Origin: Parabacteroides timonensis
GTDB taxonomy: Bacteria > Bacteroidota > Bacteroidia > Bacteroidales > Tannerellaceae
Assembly: GCF_900128505.1 (NCBI RefSeq)
Contig: NZ_LT669941.1
Location: 4,014,728 to 4,078,727, forward strand
Length of the DNA stretch: 64,000 nt
Direction of reading: 5' to 3'
The translations under genes were made by a program, and so were the position numbers. The notes beneath the pieces were generated by a model that had not been told where the DNA came from, did no database searches, and saw nothing but the letters and a program-made list of their open reading frames with translations. Of this stretch, positions 7,984 through 16,168 are shown in pieces. Within the stretch, counting starts at the first letter, position 1. Every line of letters begins with the position of its first letter.

Positions 7984-8913
7984 TTACGCCCTCACCCCTA
8001 CCAGGCTATCCAATCCTTTTATAATAATTTCGTTGGCAGCATTGAGCCTCGACTGGTCGAGTGCTTTCAGATAGAGGCGTGTTGTCCTTTCCGACGTATG
8101 ACCGAGGGCCTGGCTGATAACAGCTATCGGAATGTCGTTACGCAATGCCTCTGTCGCCCAGGTGTGACGGAAAACATACGAAGTTAGATGGATAGGGATG
8201 ACCAGACGTTGACCGATTTCTTTCAAACAACAGTTGTAATGATGAAGGGCTTTCTTATAGGCTTCATATTGTTGTTCCCCGTTACTATCTTCGGACAGAA
8301 CGGGGAAGAGATAACGGCTATCGGGTTGCATGTATTTATCGAGCAGTCGTTGCATGCCGGGGGTGATGCAGACACGTACCAGGGTACCGGTCTTACAGCG
8401 GTTATAGACTAATTCACCGGCGATAATATTGTCGGCTGTCAAATGCGCCAGGTCGACAAAAGGCAATCCGCAAGCTAGAAAGGAGAAAAGGGCAAAGTCT
8501 TTTGCCTCCTCCAGCTCATGGTTATCCGACAAATCCATCTGCACAATCTCTTCGATTGTTTCCCTACGAAGGGCACGTTTGGCCGTTTCTCCTTGCCGGA
8601 GGTTGAGGTGTGCAAAAGGCGAAAGGCAGTTCGACGGTGCCAACCCTTCGCGCACAGCCCTATGAAAGATGGCACGAAAGCTACTCAGATAGCTGTTTAT
8701 CGAATTTGTTTTCAGATGTCCCAATGACTGAAGCCAGTCACGGAAGCGATCGATCAAGCCGGGAGTGATATCGTCAAACGACAGGCGATCGTCACCCCAG
8801 AACTGCCGGAGCCAGTTGGAGGAAGCGCGGTAGAGGTCGGCAGTCGAAAAATGCTCCGCCTTACGTTTACGCTTCACCAAAGTGTCGGCATAAGTGAAGA
8901 AAAAGGTTGTCAT
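7984..8913 (-). CDS. Tyrosine recombinase, probable invertase of the adjacent switch
   Basis: This 309-residue site-specific recombinase has an N-terminal SAM-like DNA-binding domain (about 1-105) and a C-terminal catalytic domain. Visible catalytic elements are K174 (CKTG), R249-H250 in VFRHTWAT, H272 in LGHTSERTT and the nucleophile Y281 (RLYLK). The box I region reads ACGLPFVDLAHL with no arginine at or next to the usual position (C148), a deviation also known in some Bacteroidetes integrases such as IntDOT. It ends 2 bp from the right inverted repeat, which argues for a local DNA invertase. I see no attachment site or tRNA that would suggest an integrative element. Confidence 0.9.
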   Translation of the reverse strand: MTTFFFTYADTLVKRKRKAEHFSTADLYRASSNWLRQFWGDDRLSFDDITPGLIDRFRDWLQSLGHLKTNSINSYLSSFRAIFHRAVREGLAPSNCLSPFAHLNLRQGETAKRALRRETIEEIVQMDLSDNHELEEAKDFALFSFLACGLPFVDLAHLTADNIIAGELVYNRCKTGTLVRVCITPGMQRLLDKYMQPDSRYLFPVLSEDSNGEQQYEAYKKALHHYNCCLKEIGQRLVIPIHLTSYVFRHTWATEALRNDIPIAVISQALGHTSERTTRLYLKALDQSRLNAANEIIIKGLDSLVGVRA

Positions 8914-8933
8914 ACTATATATAATTTAGAAAT

Positions 8934-8980
8934 AAACAAAACAAGCCTCCCGTCCTCTGAACGAGGAACAAAGAGGCTTG
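8934..8980 (-). terminator. Terminator of gadB-glsA
   Basis: CAAGCCTC (8942-8949) pairs with GAGGCTTG (8973-8980). Read on the minus strand it is followed by TTTTGTTT, downstream of the glsA stop codon. Confidence 0.75.
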
Positions 8981-9002
8981 CCAATTAAAAGAATAAACTG
9001 TT

Positions 9003-9968
9003 CTATTCAGTAATTGTTACCCGGTCGCCATTAAAAATGGACAGACCCAGTTTATTCATTATATATTTGATCGCCAACTGAGCTTTCACAGAGTTTCCTG
9101 CGCTGTCAATTGGTGGAGCGAAAGCAGCAATACCGAACAGGCCGGGCATTACACCCATTACACCACCACCTACACCCGTTTTTGCAGGGATACCGGAGGT
9201 ATATAACCAGTCACCGGTATGTTCGTAGAAACCTACGGTTGCGATCAGGGATGTGATCTTCGGTGACAATGAACTGTCGAATATTTGCTTTTTAGATACC
9301 GGGTTCAGACCGTCATTGGCAATAGTAGCTCCGCAGACAGATAATTGAGCTGCTGTGATTCCCAATGAACACTGACGGGTATAGAGGTCGAGCGACATAT
9401 CCGGATCGTCGTAGATACGGTTGTAGTTCTTCAATAACCAGGCAATAGAGCGGTTGTTGAAGTTGGTGGCCGATTCCGACTTATACAGTTCGTCGATCAA
9501 CTGGGGAGCGCTACCGCAAAGATCGGTAATATTAGAAACAATGGCATCCCATTTTTTAGCAGAATCACCTATCGGCTGTACCATACTACAAGCTGTGATC
9601 GCACCGGCATTGACCAGCGGAGTAGAAGGATGATCCTTCTCCAGCAAGATAGCCATGATAGAGTTGAAAGGCAGTCCGGTTGCATCGGCACCGATCATTT
9701 CAAGCAATTTCTGTGCTCCGTACTGACGCAGAGTCAACACGGCTGTGTGTACTTTCGATACGGATTCTATACCGAAGCGGTATTCGGAATCGCCTAGTTG
9801 GATGATCGTCCCGTCCATCAGACAGACACTTATACCGAACAGGTTCTTATCGATATTGGCCAGATAAGGTATGTAATCGGCATTTTTTCCGTCTGTGTTG
9901 TTCTTAAACATCTGGTAGGCTTCCTGAGCCGCTTCCTTTATTTGTGAAACGGAAATCTTTTTATCCAT
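9003..9968 (-). CDS. glsA: Glutaminase
   Basis: This 321-residue serine-dependent glutaminase converts glutamine to glutamate and ammonia. The beta-lactamase-like fold shows the SxxK motif in ESVSKVHTAVL near residue 70 and family stretches such as STPLVNAGAITACS (about 117-130) and KTGVGGGVMGVMPG (about 265-278). ATG 9968 is chosen; the open frame extends only to a TTG two codons earlier. It lies 11 bp downstream of gadB on the same strand. Together they can feed acid resistance: glutaminase supplies glutamate and releases ammonia, and the decarboxylase then consumes a proton. Confidence 0.95.
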   Translation of the reverse strand: MDKKISVSQIKEAAQEAYQMFKNNTDGKNADYIPYLANIDKNLFGISVCLMDGTIIQLGDSEYRFGIESVSKVHTAVLTLRQYGAQKLLEMIGADATGLPFNSIMAILLEKDHPSTPLVNAGAITACSMVQPIGDSAKKWDAIVSNITDLCGSAPQLIDELYKSESATNFNNRSIAWLLKNYNRIYDDPDMSLDLYTRQCSLGITAAQLSVCGATIANDGLNPVSKKQIFDSSLSPKITSLIATVGFYEHTGDWLYTSGIPAKTGVGGGVMGVMPGLFGIAAFAPPIDSAGNSVKAQLAIKYIMNKLGLSIFNGDRVTITE

Positions 9969-9979
9969 GCTCAAATAGT

Positions 9980-11419
9980 TTACTTTGTTGATTTGGGAAT
10001 ACCTGTGTGAGTGAATACAGAACCTTTTACTTTCTGGTTTCTGTCCTGTGCAATACGGGTTGGAGTAGGATATTCCAGTTTTTCCAGGTCGGCAATAGCA
10101 TTGCTGATGTCGCCCAGTAATTGATCTGCCATATCGCGGCTGAATCCCTGACGGACAACGATACGCATAACGACCCAGTTTTCAAGGTTTTCGGGTAATG
10201 TATATGCCGGAACCATCCAACCGCTCTGTTTCAGTTTATCCTGCAAATCGTATAATGTCCATTTGGCTGATTTAGCATATTCCGGTTTCAGATACCAGAT
10301 AAACAATGGGTTCACCACTTCTTTACTGTAATTCTGGAACGGAGCCATCTTGCCGATTTCAGCATGCAGGTAATCGGCTACAGCCATACTGTTCTGCTGT
10401 ACTTCCTTGTAACCCTGGAATCCTAAACGGATGAACTGATAGTATTGTCCCAGGATCTGAGCTGCAGGACGAGAGAAGTTCAAACCGACCTGAGTGATGT
10501 TTGCACCTAAATAATTTACACTGAAAGACATGGAACCCGGCAGGTATTTCTTGTCTTTCCATACTACCCAGCCTAAACCCGGATATACCAATCCGAATTT
10601 ATGTCCGGAAGTACTGATGGAAAGTACCCATTTCAGGCGGAAGTCCCATTTAACCTCCGGTTTCAGGAACGGCAGGATGAAACCACCGGAAGCGGCATCC
10701 ACATGGATAGGAATATCGTAGCCTGTCTTTGCATTGTATGCATCGAGAGCGGTATCCAACGCTTCCACATCGTCGTTCAGACCTGTCCATGTAACACCCT
10801 GGATAGGAACGATACAGATGGTATTTTCATCACACATATTCAGGGCTTCCTGCGGGTCGAGTGTGATATGTTCCTGCGTCAACGGCACCTGACGCATTTC
10901 GATCTGCCACAACTGAGCGAACTTTTCCCATACAACCTGGAAACCGGCAGAGATGACGAAGTTAGGTTTGTCGACCGGTTTACCCTGAGCCAATCTTCTT
11001 TCACGCCAACGTAACCAGGCAGCAACACCACCCAACATACATGCTTCGGAAGAACCGATCGCCAATGCACCGGATTTCCACTGTGCCTGTTCGGGGCTGT
11101 TCCACAGGTTAGCCATGATATTGATACATTTTGCATTCATCACAGCGATACGCGGATACTCAGTTTCGTCGATATAGTTGATGTTGATTGCTTCGTTCAT
11201 CAACTTCGTTGCATAATCATCCATCCAGGTGGTAACGAATGTAGCCAGGTTCAAACGGGGTTGTGTCTGGGCGAAAGTTTCGTCTTTTACCATCTGATAC
11301 GCAATCTCCGGAGTGGTAGGACCATCAGGAATTACGTCTACTGGAGCGGGATGCAACATCGCATTCGAGCCAAAAATCGCAGTTTTGGCATCACCTTCTC
11401 TAAAACTTGAATCTTTCAT
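9980..11419 (-). CDS. gadB: Glutamate decarboxylase
   Basis: This 479-residue cytoplasmic PLP enzyme turns glutamate into GABA and CO2, consuming a proton, and is of normal family length. The cofactor site is clear: HVDAASGGFI at about 239-248 and the Schiff-base lysine K274 in STSGHKFGLVYPG. The C-terminus (TGIPKSTK) is of the type that can close the active site in bacterial GADs. It is the first gene of a gadB-glsA operon. The expected antiporter partner is not adjacent but about 47 kb away at 58411-59955. Upstream (11420-11799) there is a dispersed repeat copy; I could not identify a confident promoter. Confidence 0.97.
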   Translation of the reverse strand: MKDSSFREGDAKTAIFGSNAMLHPAPVDVIPDGPTTPEIAYQMVKDETFAQTQPRLNLATFVTTWMDDYATKLMNEAININYIDETEYPRIAVMNAKCINIMANLWNSPEQAQWKSGALAIGSSEACMLGGVAAWLRWRERRLAQGKPVDKPNFVISAGFQVVWEKFAQLWQIEMRQVPLTQEHITLDPQEALNMCDENTICIVPIQGVTWTGLNDDVEALDTALDAYNAKTGYDIPIHVDAASGGFILPFLKPEVKWDFRLKWVLSISTSGHKFGLVYPGLGWVVWKDKKYLPGSMSFSVNYLGANITQVGLNFSRPAAQILGQYYQFIRLGFQGYKEVQQNSMAVADYLHAEIGKMAPFQNYSKEVVNPLFIWYLKPEYAKSAKWTLYDLQDKLKQSGWMVPAYTLPENLENWVVMRIVVRQGFSRDMADQLLGDISNAIADLEKLEYPTPTRIAQDRNQKVKGSVFTHTGIPKSTK

Positions 11420-11540
11420 GTCTTTTTGTTTTTAATTATTTAAGAATTGGCGCAACCGACATTCGTGCGTCGATTTGTAGTGCAAAAACAGCCTCCATCG
11501 GCAATTGTTCTTCGATTTTGGTTAATCCTGCAATATTTAA

Positions 11541-11673
11541 TTACTTTTGGCTTGATCTCGCTACTCCGCATCCTACGTTCGCTGTCGTCTGCGAAACTCG
11601 CTTCGCTCAAACAACGCAGCCTCCGGGCGCTCACTCCGGCTGCTGCGCTTAACGCTCGCCCGCTGAGGCCTTT
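11541..11673 (+). repeat. Dispersed intergenic repeat, copy 1
   Basis: Shares long near-identical stretches with 49056-49220, for example TTACTTTTGGCTTGAT, CTCGCTACTCCGCATCCT, CTCACTCCGGCTGCTGCGCT and GCTGAGGCC. Copy 1 lacks about 34 bp after the first block that copy 2 has. Several overlapping open frames cross it, but none resembles a protein. It fills most of the 380-bp gadB-MFS divergent gap. Confidence 0.85.
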
Positions 11674-11799
11674 CCAAGGAAGCTTTGCTTCCTCTAAGGA
11701 TTGCCGATACCGATAGTTTTTTTAGTAGCGGAAATAACCTTTCAAATGAACATTCAGTCATAAGATTTGTTTTCTGTCTTATAAAACAGCTATTTAAGT

Positions 11800-13029
11800 A
11801 TGAGAATACAGACAGGACAGGGGACGATTCCCCTCATCACATTAATAGGTATATGGTCGATCTCGGCACTGAACGCGCTGCCGGGACTGGCTGTTTCTCC
11901 TATCCTGGGGAAGCTTTCGGCGATATTTCCGCATTCGACGGAACTGGATATACAGATGTTATCGTCGCTGCCTTCCCTGTTGATCATACCGTTTATTATC
12001 CTGTCCGGAAAACTGACTGAGAAGATCAATAATATCTGGTTATTACAGATCGGGTTAAGCATCTTTGCCGTAAGCGGTATCCTGTATCTGCTCTCGACCA
12101 AGATGTGGCAACTGATCGCTGTCAGCGCCTTGCTGGGAATCGGTTCAGGACTGATCGTTCCTCTTTCTACCGGACTTATTTCACGATTCTTCATCGGCAC
12201 CTACCGGACAAAGCAATTCGGTCTGAGTTCGGCCATTACCAATGTGACACTGGTGCTGGCAACCATGCTGACAGGATACCTGGCGGAGATCAACTGGCAT
12301 CTGCCGTTCCTGGTCTATCTCTTCCCGCTTATTTCGATCGTCTTGTCGTTCTACCTGAAAAAGAATATCAGTCCCCTACCCGCTTCCGCTACCGTTTCAA
12401 TCCAAGAGAAAGGGAAAGAAAGCGACCCGGCATTCGATAAGTTCGGCATACAGGTCAGACACCTCGTACAGATCATGGGGTTTTACGGGCTGGCGACTTA
12501 TCTCGTTATCATTGTCAGTTTCAACCTGCCTTTCCTGATGAAAGAATATCATTTCACCAGCGGCAATTCGGGTATCATGATCTCCCTGTTTTTCCTGGCT
12601 ATCATGGCTCCGGGATTCGTACTGAACCAGATTGTAGACTTCCTGGGTAAGAAAACGAAATTCTATTGCCTGCTCTCGATCGCACTGGGGATGCTGCTGA
12701 TCCTGGTTTCAAGAACGGAATGGCTGATCGGACTGGGCTGTATCTTCACCGGGCTAGCCTATGGCGTTATCCAGCCGATCGCTTACGACAAGACCACCCG
12801 CACGGCTATCCCGTCGAAAGTGACGCTGGCACTGGCTTTCGTCATGGCTATGAATTATCTGGCAATCCTGCTATGCCCGTTCATTATAAATGTATTCAAA
12901 GATATGCTCCATATAGAGACACAACAGTTTGCTTTCCTGTTCAACATGATTATTGCCCTGGCTGCTGCCGTCTGGGCTTATATCAAACAGGATTCGTTCC
13001 TGTTCAACGACAGTTTCAAAAGTAATTAA
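11800..13029 (+). CDS. MFS transporter
   Basis: A 409-residue inner-membrane protein with about 12 hydrophobic helices in two halves separated by a charged loop (about 187-215). A drug/metabolite MFS-like stretch LLGIGSGLIVPLSTGLISRFFIGTYR occurs at about 112-137, corresponding to the loop 4-5 region. The substrate is unknown. The EamA gene starts 23 bp later, so the two are probably co-transcribed. It is divergent from gadB with the dispersed repeat between them; no functional link to acid resistance is visible. Confidence 0.85.
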   Translation: MRIQTGQGTIPLITLIGIWSISALNALPGLAVSPILGKLSAIFPHSTELDIQMLSSLPSLLIIPFIILSGKLTEKINNIWLLQIGLSIFAVSGILYLLSTKMWQLIAVSALLGIGSGLIVPLSTGLISRFFIGTYRTKQFGLSSAITNVTLVLATMLTGYLAEINWHLPFLVYLFPLISIVLSFYLKKNISPLPASATVSIQEKGKESDPAFDKFGIQVRHLVQIMGFYGLATYLVIIVSFNLPFLMKEYHFTSGNSGIMISLFFLAIMAPGFVLNQIVDFLGKKTKFYCLLSIALGMLLILVSRTEWLIGLGCIFTGLAYGVIQPIAYDKTTRTAIPSKVTLALAFVMAMNYLAILLCPFIINVFKDMLHIETQQFAFLFNMIIALAAAVWAYIKQDSFLFNDSFKSN

Positions 13030-13052
13030 AGGTGCATATAAACGCTAAGCTT

Positions 13053-13964
13053 ATGAAGAATAAAAAGACAGAAGCCAACCTGAGTATGATCGTATCGAAA
13101 ACCTTCAGCGGTTTGAATGCGAATGCACTCCGGTATTTACTCCCTTTATGGATCGCACCGCTGACGGGTGTCATGTTCCGATGTGTTTTCGGAGCCCTTA
13201 TGTTTTGGATCATCAGCCTGTTTTGGAAACAGGACAAGACAACCTTGAGGGAAAAAGTCACCCTGTTTCTTTTGGGGGCGATCGGGCTGTTCGGCTTCAT
13301 GTTCTTTTATCTGATAGGTGTCAGCAAAACAACCCCGGTTTCCAGTTCGCTGTTCAGCAGCCTCCAACCGATCTGGGTATTCATCCTGTCCGTTCTCTTC
13401 CTGAAAGAACGGATCACGGCGATGAAGATCATCGGTATTGCCATCGGATTGGGGGGTGCGCTGCTCTGTATCCTGACACAAAAAAGCGATGACCTGGCAT
13501 CGGATGCTTTTACCGGAAATATGCTTTGTATGCTCAGTTCAATTGCTTATGCTGCTTACCTGATCATAAGCAATGTCGTACTGGGCAGGGTCAGTTCGCT
13601 CAATATGTTGCGTTACAGTTTCCTCGGAGCCGCTTTTTCTTCACTGGTCGTCATGGCATTCACCGGCTTCGATGCACATCTTTTCAGCCATTTCGAATGG
13701 ACTCCTTTCCTTGTCCTAATGTTCGTCCTCATCTTCCCCACAACGATCAGTTACCTGCTGATCCCTATCGGACTGAAATACCTGAGCACGACACTGGTCG
13801 CCCTCTACGGCTACCTGATACTGATCGTTGCCACCATCGTCTCCCTTTCCATCGGTCAGGATCGTTTCAGCTGGTACCAGATGATCGCCATTGCACTGAT
13901 CTGCTCAAGTGTCTATTTTGTTGAAATAGCGGAAAGTAAAGATAAAGCCACTGCTTCAAAATAA
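13053..13964 (+). CDS. EamA/DMT family transporter
   Basis: A 303-residue membrane protein with ten hydrophobic segments arranged as two EamA repeats. The end of the first repeat shows the typical PVSSSLFSSLQPIWVFILSVLFLKERITAMKIIG pattern (abridged here in sense: P, S-rich turn, P-W, then an E-R before the last helix). The second repeat ends with the matching TLVALYGYLILIVATIVS stretch. The ATG at 13053 is preferred to the GTG at 13032 because the family starts close to the first helix. It probably exports a metabolite; the substrate is unknown. It follows the MFS gene in the same direction. Confidence 0.85.
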   Translation: MKNKKTEANLSMIVSKTFSGLNANALRYLLPLWIAPLTGVMFRCVFGALMFWIISLFWKQDKTTLREKVTLFLLGAIGLFGFMFFYLIGVSKTTPVSSSLFSSLQPIWVFILSVLFLKERITAMKIIGIAIGLGGALLCILTQKSDDLASDAFTGNMLCMLSSIAYAAYLIISNVVLGRVSSLNMLRYSFLGAAFSSLVVMAFTGFDAHLFSHFEWTPFLVLMFVLIFPTTISYLLIPIGLKYLSTTLVALYGYLILIVATIVSLSIGQDRFSWYQMIAIALICSSVYFVEIAESKDKATASK

Positions 13965-13997
13965 TTGGCATATTGGCACATTACCCATTGGCATATT
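13965..13997. repeat. Short direct repeats TTGGCATATT
   Basis: TTGGCATATT at 13965-13974 and 13988-13997 (23 bp apart), with a variant TTGGCACATT at 13973-13982, directly after the EamA stop codon. Confidence 0.6.
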
Positions 13998-14014
13998 ATT
14001 TTTTTCTCTTTCTT

Positions 14015-14042
14015 TGTAACAACTTATCCGTTGATCCCGTCT
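14015..14042 (+). promoter_or_regulatory. ECF-type promoter, probably autoregulated
   Basis: TGTAAC (14015-14020), 17 bp, CGTCT (14038-14042) matches the common ECF sigma pattern and not the housekeeping Bacteroidetes box. It lies 80 bp upstream of the operon that encodes an ECF sigma factor. Confidence 0.6.
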
Positions 14043-14121
14043 CTCTTATGAAGCTCTTCCAAAGCGCGCAAAAGGGAGGCGGAAACAAACCGGATTAATA
14101 ATCATTTAATACAACAGAAAG

Positions 14122-14571
14122 ATGAAACGATACTTTGTTATCCTGGCACTGATTTTGATCTGCCAGGCAGGAAATAGCCAGACAATGAACGACCTGTTCA
14201 AAGAATTTTCTAAAATAGAACAGATCAACCATGTCAAGATAGGCAATATCACCATGAAGCTTGCCAGCATGTTTACAGAAACCATGGGAGTGAACGGTAT
14301 AGAAGTAATTGAATTCAGCAGCTGCAAGAATGAGATAAAAGAACGCTTTACCAAAGCGATCAAGGAACTGAAAGACCCTGATTTCGAAACAATGGTCACC
14401 TCCAATGATAAAGGCAGCCGCACAAAAGTAATGGTACGCATTGAAAAAGATATGATCCGCGAACTGGTAGTTCTCACGACCGGCAACAGCAACGCGCTGA
14501 TCCGCATCAAGGGTAAGATCAAACCGTCCGACATAGATAAAGTAGTGAAAGATCATGGGAATGGATGCTGA
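14122..14571 (+). CDS. DUF4252 protein, first of pair
   Basis: A small exported protein of 149 residues with a signal peptide (KRYFVILALILICQAGNS) and the DUF4252 layout: a conserved start MNDLFKEFSKIEQINHVKIG, then a mixed alpha/beta domain. The function is unknown. It is 35 residues past the signal sequence that the cleaved form begins to resemble its paralog at 15475-15936. The gene overlaps the sigma gene by 17 bp, so translation is probably coupled. Together the four genes form a DUF4252 / ECF sigma / anti-sigma-like / DUF4252 operon. Confidence 0.8.
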   Translation: MKRYFVILALILICQAGNSQTMNDLFKEFSKIEQINHVKIGNITMKLASMFTETMGVNGIEVIEFSSCKNEIKERFTKAIKELKDPDFETMVTSNDKGSRTKVMVRIEKDMIRELVVLTTGNSNALIRIKGKIKPSDIDKVVKDHGNGC

Positions 14572-15073
14572 GAACTTTAAACGAAAGTTCCTCCCCTTCC
14601 ACCCCAAGCTCTTCCGGATCGCATATGCCCTTGTTGAAAACAAAGCAGACGCAGAAGATATCCTCCAGGATGCTTACTTCAAACTATGGAATAAACGGGA
14701 TGATCTGCCCGACATCGACAATCCTGAAGCATTCTGCGTCACGCTGGTCAAAAACCTCTGTCTCGACTTCCTCCGTTCCCCCCGTGCCAATCGCCGGGAA
14801 GAAAAGATAGAAGAAGTTTTCACGCTGGCGACCGACTCTTCTCCGGAAAAAGAGCTGGAAACGAAGGATAAGGAACGGCAAATCCGGCAACTGATCAGCC
14901 GTCTGCCCGAAAACCAGCGGCAAGTCATCCGGTTACGGGGAATAGACGATTGCTCGATGGACGAGATAGAACAGATCACCGGCCTCAATGCCGTAAACAT
15001 ACGCGTGTTACTCTCCCGGGCACGCAAAGTAATCCGGGAACAATTTGATAAAATATACGAATATGAACGATAA
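14555..15073 (+). CDS. ECF RNA polymerase sigma factor
   Basis: A 172-residue sigma factor with only regions 2 and 4. Region 2 shows FRIAYALVENKADAEDILQD (about 20-39) and FKLWNKRDDL; region 4 shows LPENQRQVIRLRGIDDCSMDEIEQ and a helix-turn-helix ending VNIRVLLSRARKVIRE (about 150-165). It probably directs transcription from ECF-type promoters, including the TGTAAC-N17-CGTCT site at 14015-14042. Starts at 14555 and 14561 are both possible ATGs; either overlaps the preceding DUF4252 gene. Its 3' end overlaps the anti-sigma-like gene. Confidence 0.93.
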   Translation: MGMDAENFKRKFLPFHPKLFRIAYALVENKADAEDILQDAYFKLWNKRDDLPDIDNPEAFCVTLVKNLCLDFLRSPRANRREEKIEEVFTLATDSSPEKELETKDKERQIRQLISRLPENQRQVIRLRGIDDCSMDEIEQITGLNAVNIRVLLSRARKVIREQFDKIYEYER

Positions 15074-15470
15074 ACAGATAGATGAATTAATCAATAAAGT
15101 CCTCCGGGAGGATCAGACGTTGCCGGAAGGGCTTTCCGAACGGCTGGAGCAACAGATAGACACCTGGGCTGCCGCTGAAAAGAAAGAGACGCTCCGTTCA
15201 TCTTTCCGCCGCCGTTCACTCTACTGGATTAGCGGAACTGCCGCAGCAATCTTACTGCTTTGTGTCGGTATTGCCGGACTGAAAGACCTGGAGACAGGTA
15301 AACAGCAGTTGGCAGATACTTACACCAATCCGCAGGAAGCCGCCATAGCCGCTGGAAAAGCACTGGCTTTCATGTCTTCTAACCTCAACAAGGGAATCGA
15401 TCAGATGAACGATGCCCAACAGGAAATAAATAATGTAAACCGTATTTTGAATAAACATTTAAATGACTGA
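15063..15470 (+). CDS. Probable anti-sigma factor (single-pass membrane protein)
   Basis: This 135-residue protein has a cytoplasmic N-terminal part (about 1-50), one membrane helix (YWISGTAAAILLLCVGIAGL, about 50-70) and a short outer part rich in Ala and Asn. The size, topology and position right after an ECF sigma gene, with the ATG inside the sigma stop region, support an anti-sigma role. No zinc-binding HxxxCxxC motif is present, so it is not a canonical ZAS protein. The frame is open to a TTG at 15045, but ATG 15063 overlaps the sigma stop codon in the usual coupled way. Confidence 0.65.
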   Translation: MNDKQIDELINKVLREDQTLPEGLSERLEQQIDTWAAAEKKETLRSSFRRRSLYWISGTAAAILLLCVGIAGLKDLETGKQQLADTYTNPQEAAIAAGKALAFMSSNLNKGIDQMNDAQQEINNVNRILNKHLND

Positions 15471-15474
15471 CAAG

Positions 15475-15936
15475 ATGAAAACTAAAAATATACTACTCAT
15501 CCTCTTCCTGTGCTGCACGAGCATTTGCTTTGCACAGAGCAAACTGTTCGACAAATATTCCGAAATGGACAACGTCACTTCCGTATATATTTCGAAAGCC
15601 ATGTTCCAGATGATACCCGACATGAAGACAAACGGTCTCAACCTGACGAATCTAAAAGGGAAGATAGAAGGCCTGCAGATTCTTACCACCCAAAACAATA
15701 GTATAAAAGAAACTATGCGTAACGATTTCGAAAGTCTGATCGGTAAGAATCACGAAGAACTGATGAGGGTGAAGGACGGCAAGACGCGTGCCACTTTCTA
15801 CGTAAAGCAGAAAGGAGACCTGATCAGCGAACTGATTATGCTCGCCGATGCCGACAATAGTTTCAATGTGATCCAGCTATTAGGTAGCTTCACCTTGCAG
15901 GACATCCAGGAGATTACAAAAGAAATGAATAAATAA
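15475..15936 (+). CDS. DUF4252 protein, second of pair
   Basis: A 153-residue exported protein with signal peptide KTKNILLILFLCCTSICFAQ and the same domain as the protein at 14122-14571 (SKLFDKYSEMDNVTSVYISK corresponds to MNDLFKEFSKIEQINHVKIG). An earlier ATG at 15463 overlaps the anti-sigma stop by 8 bp; 15475 gives a more normal signal peptide. The function is unknown. It is the last gene of the ECF operon and may be its envelope output or sensor. Confidence 0.8.
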   Translation: MKTKNILLILFLCCTSICFAQSKLFDKYSEMDNVTSVYISKAMFQMIPDMKTNGLNLTNLKGKIEGLQILTTQNNSIKETMRNDFESLIGKNHEELMRVKDGKTRATFYVKQKGDLISELIMLADADNSFNVIQLLGSFTLQDIQEITKEMNK

Positions 15937-16101
15937 AGCAGAAAGTATCCCGGTTTTCAACAATCTTTGATATCGGGAATACTGCTTTACATCCCGACAA
16001 ACGAACGAATCAGAAATAGAAATAAGATCAGAAATCTATAACTTTAGGGTACAAGAGTAAAAATGAAATCATTATAAGCTATAGTAAACGCTCTAAAATG
16101 T

Positions 16102-16109
16102 TATATTTG
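16102..16109 (+). promoter_or_regulatory. -7 box upstream of pagL-like gene
   Basis: TATATTTG matches TAnnTTTG, 60 bp before the ATG at 16169. Confidence 0.55.
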
Positions 16110-16168
16110 CGAAACATTAGGTATTTGACCCTGATTATCTATCAAATAACAAACGAGTAGAGCAACGT

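Noticed and set aside
7984..8913. Recombinase as integrase of a conjugative element or prophage
   Set aside because: No direct-repeat attachment sites, tRNA, relaxase or phage genes are nearby, while a perfect inverted repeat ends 2 bp from the gene.
11407..11761. Several overlapping short open frames upstream of gadB
   Set aside because: They arise from the dispersed repeat, which is open in several frames on both strands and has an intergenic second copy.
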